Source: Planctomyces sp. (lineage in GTDB: Bacteria > Planctomycetota > Planctomycetia > Planctomycetales > Planctomycetaceae). From it: a DNA stretch of 54,261 nucleotides. Positions 52,789 through 54,261 of the stretch are shown in pieces; position 1 is the stretch's first letter, and the number at the start of each line of letters is the position of its first letter. The position numbers and the translations under genes were made by a program. The DNA is taken from NCBI GenBank assembly GCA_016795105.1, contig JAEUIH010000031.1:15273-69533 (forward strand), written 5' to 3'. The notes beneath the pieces are model-generated. The model had not been told where the DNA came from and searched no databases. It was given only the letters and a program-made list of their open reading frames with translations.

Positions 52789-52846
52789 GAACGATTGAGG
52801 ACAATCGTTCTACAGTTTCACAGTAGATCAATTGTCCTCAATTGAT
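52789..52846. repeat. Twin hairpins, mutually complementary
   Basis: Two perfect hairpins stand in tandem. Arms 52789-52797 and 52802-52810 (9 bp) close the loop AGGA; arms 52827-52834 and 52839-52846 (8 bp) close the loop TCCT. The loops are complementary, and ATTGAGGACAAT (52794-52805) is the reverse complement of ATTGTCCTCAAT (52831-52842), so a long-range pairing is also possible. It lies between the DUF1697 and pectate-lyase-like genes and could act as REP-like DNA, a terminator or a switchable mRNA leader. Confidence 0.8.
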
Positions 52847-52884
52847 TAGACAACAACCGTCGAATAATGGAAAACAGGACTCAT

Positions 52885-53970
52885 ATGCGGACGAACAGAG
52901 TATTCAGAGACACACCTCTCAAAGCGATACTGATCACGTGGATGATATTGTACGCTACGTCTCCGGGAGATGCGGCAGAGAAATTCATGCGGCCTGCCGG
53001 AACTGATCAGCCGCGAGTCTTCAATGCGCAGAGTTTTGGGGCAGTCGGTGACGACGAGACAGATAATACTGAAGCATTTGCTGCTTGCCTGAAAGCCGTC
53101 ATTGAGTCCGGCGGCGGGAGGATGTATCTGCCGGATGGGGTTTATCGTGGCTCCATCGTCATTCCGCCTGTTTCAAAGGCGCTGCCAAGCTGGATCACAA
53201 TAGAAATCGTGGGAGAGAGCGAACCGACACCTGTGTTTGGGACGATTGGGTCTTTTCCATTGCTGAACAACGGCACGATTGTGAAGAGCCTGGCAAAGTC
53301 GGGTTCGGCGGTGATTTCCGCCAGCAGCTCATCGGATTCGCTCTATGGAGGATTTTCTGCCGTCAACGTGGTTATCAGAAACCTCGATGTCCGAACCTAC
53401 GACAATCCGTCAATCGGCGGCATCGACCTGAACTATGCTCTGCAATGCAAGCTGGAAAACGTTTTTGTCAATACGGGTGTCTATAACGTTCAGGCGTCCG
53501 AGCCGACGCATGGCACCAGCGGTGTGATCACCCCGGCCTGCAACAACGCGGCACTTACCGTGCTTCGCAATGTCTGTGTGACGGGATACCACACCGGGAT
53601 CCAGGTCAACGAACATACGGATGCGGACAATATTGTTGTTGCTTCCAACATCAACGGCCTGGACTTCATTCAGGCACATCATGCCTCTCGCTTTGCTCGC
53701 GTGGGAACCTATCGCAACACCAATCACATCAGAATCTCCGGGCGACATGGATTCTCGATCGAACAAATGAACACCGAGATGCCCGGCGCAGGTCAAACCG
53801 ACGCCAACAATGCATGGCAAACACTTGTCAGTGATATTCACGATCCTGAAAACCTCGGGGTGGGCGATATCAATTACTGGGTTGTTCTTGGAGGTACAGG
53901 AGCCGTCGATCAATTCATCAAAAACGGCGGAACCTCTATCAAATCCCGCAGAATCGGCTCCCAAATGTAG
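52885..53970 (+). CDS. Secreted pectate-lyase-superfamily beta-helix protein
   Basis: A 361-residue exported protein with a signal peptide (about 1-30, ending DAAE). The start of the mature part, 'RVFNAQSFGAVGDDETDNTEAFAACL', is the entry motif of the pectate lyase superfamily (right-handed beta-helix), followed by 'GGGRMYLPDGVYRGSI' and strand-rich coils to about residue 330. No active-site set is clear; these proteins act on or bind polysaccharides. AGGA lies five bases before the ATG at 52885, preferred over the ATG six codons earlier. The last residues and the TAG stop lie within a palindromic repeat, so the C-terminus may have been replaced by it. Confidence 0.78.
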   Translation: MRTNRVFRDTPLKAILITWMILYATSPGDAAEKFMRPAGTDQPRVFNAQSFGAVGDDETDNTEAFAACLKAVIESGGGRMYLPDGVYRGSIVIPPVSKALPSWITIEIVGESEPTPVFGTIGSFPLLNNGTIVKSLAKSGSAVISASSSSDSLYGGFSAVNVVIRNLDVRTYDNPSIGGIDLNYALQCKLENVFVNTGVYNVQASEPTHGTSGVITPACNNAALTVLRNVCVTGYHTGIQVNEHTDADNIVVASNINGLDFIQAHHASRFARVGTYRNTNHIRISGRHGFSIEQMNTEMPGAGQTDANNAWQTLVSDIHDPENLGVGDINYWVVLGGTGAVDQFIKNGGTSIKSRRIGSQM

Positions 53971-54123
53971 GATGGGCATTCCTGCCCGTCCCGCACTGGT
54001 TCGAGTACTACAGCGGCGCAGGGACGTGCTCCCAAATGTAGGATGGGCATTCCTGCCCGTCCCGCGCTGGTTCGAGTACTACAGCGGCGCAGGGACGTGC
54101 TCGGGCAGGAATGCCCAAGCTAC
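53957..54123. repeat. Palindromic interspersed repeat, copy B
   Basis: Same family as the element at 2526-2642. The left inverted repeat occurs twice (53967-53988 and 54038-54059) because a 71-bp unit starting at 53957 is duplicated at 54028; the right one lies at 54102-54123. The first left repeat contains the TAG stop of the pectate-lyase-like gene at 53968-53970. A further partial interior copy follows to about 54177. REP/MITE-like, with no coding capacity. Confidence 0.85.
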
Positions 54124-54261
54124 GACTTGTCCCGTCCCGCTTCAAGCACTACAGCGGCGCAGGGGTGTGCTCGGGCTTGTAAAGAGATTTGTGTCATGCA
54201 TTAAATGCCGACGTTTGCAGTTTATCGTTAACTATTTTTCGGAAGGCGTCCTTCAAAGAGT
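54124..54261. other. Window end, no gene seen
   Basis: After a partial copy of the repeat interior (to about 54177), the last bases hold no recognisable gene or site. Confidence 0.5.

Overview
The window looks like a chromosomal segment of a planctomycete, most likely of the Planctomycetaceae type. The clues are an RLEDR-type N-terminal signature on a secreted protein, a PEP-CTERM protein, a serine/threonine kinase next to an ECF sigma factor, a MoxR/DUF58/VWA (Bat-type) operon, SUMF1/FGE-type and tandem-PDZ trypsin-like secreted proteins, and palindromic interspersed repeats. This placement rests on gene content and style, not on a marker gene.

Left end (1-2650) is a scarred accessory patch. 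It holds a 77-bp exact copy of the 3' part of serA at the window edge, an orphan fragment of a phage DUF2213 protein, a small membrane protein, a PEP-CTERM protein, the 5' half of a tRNA-Thr(CGU) gene broken at its anticodon loop, and a palindromic repeat touching the serA stop codon. I read this as the remains of one or more integration events.

2650-16864 (mostly minus strand) carries serA, a matrixin-like secreted protein with an altered zinc motif, a TPR serine/threonine kinase with its ECF sigma factor, a secreted beta-repeat protein (plus strand, with a strong terminator), a CpdA-type phosphodiesterase, an FGE-family protein, a GspE-like protein whose Walker motifs are degenerate, and an AlkP-superfamily phosphodiesterase.

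16948-31640 is a complete 14-gene nuoA-N operon on the minus strand, tightly packed with stop/start overlaps. It encodes respiratory complex I: the NADH-oxidising module NuoEFG, the connecting module NuoBCDI and the membrane proton pumps NuoAHJKLMN.

32050-47305 holds a truncated Rpn-type nuclease gene, a double trypsin/PDZ protein, an ABC exporter pair (plus strand), and a minus-strand Bat-type operon: MoxR ATPase, DUF58, a single-pass protein, two VWA proteins, a TPR-like secreted protein and a 1366-residue secreted, membrane-anchored protein.

47530-54261 is an accessory region on the plus strand after a small BON-domain gene. It contains a run of small genes (DUF4253 broken by an apparent 1-base deletion, DUF6940, ankyrin, a YezG/DUF600-like protein, a MORN/YwqK-like protein) that resembles a polyimmunity locus without a visible toxin. 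After these come a 101-bp tandem repeat, a DUF1697 gene, a double hairpin, and a secreted pectate-lyase-like protein whose stop codon lies in a palindromic repeat. The immunity-like cluster is the best candidate here for an undescribed system; this is inference.
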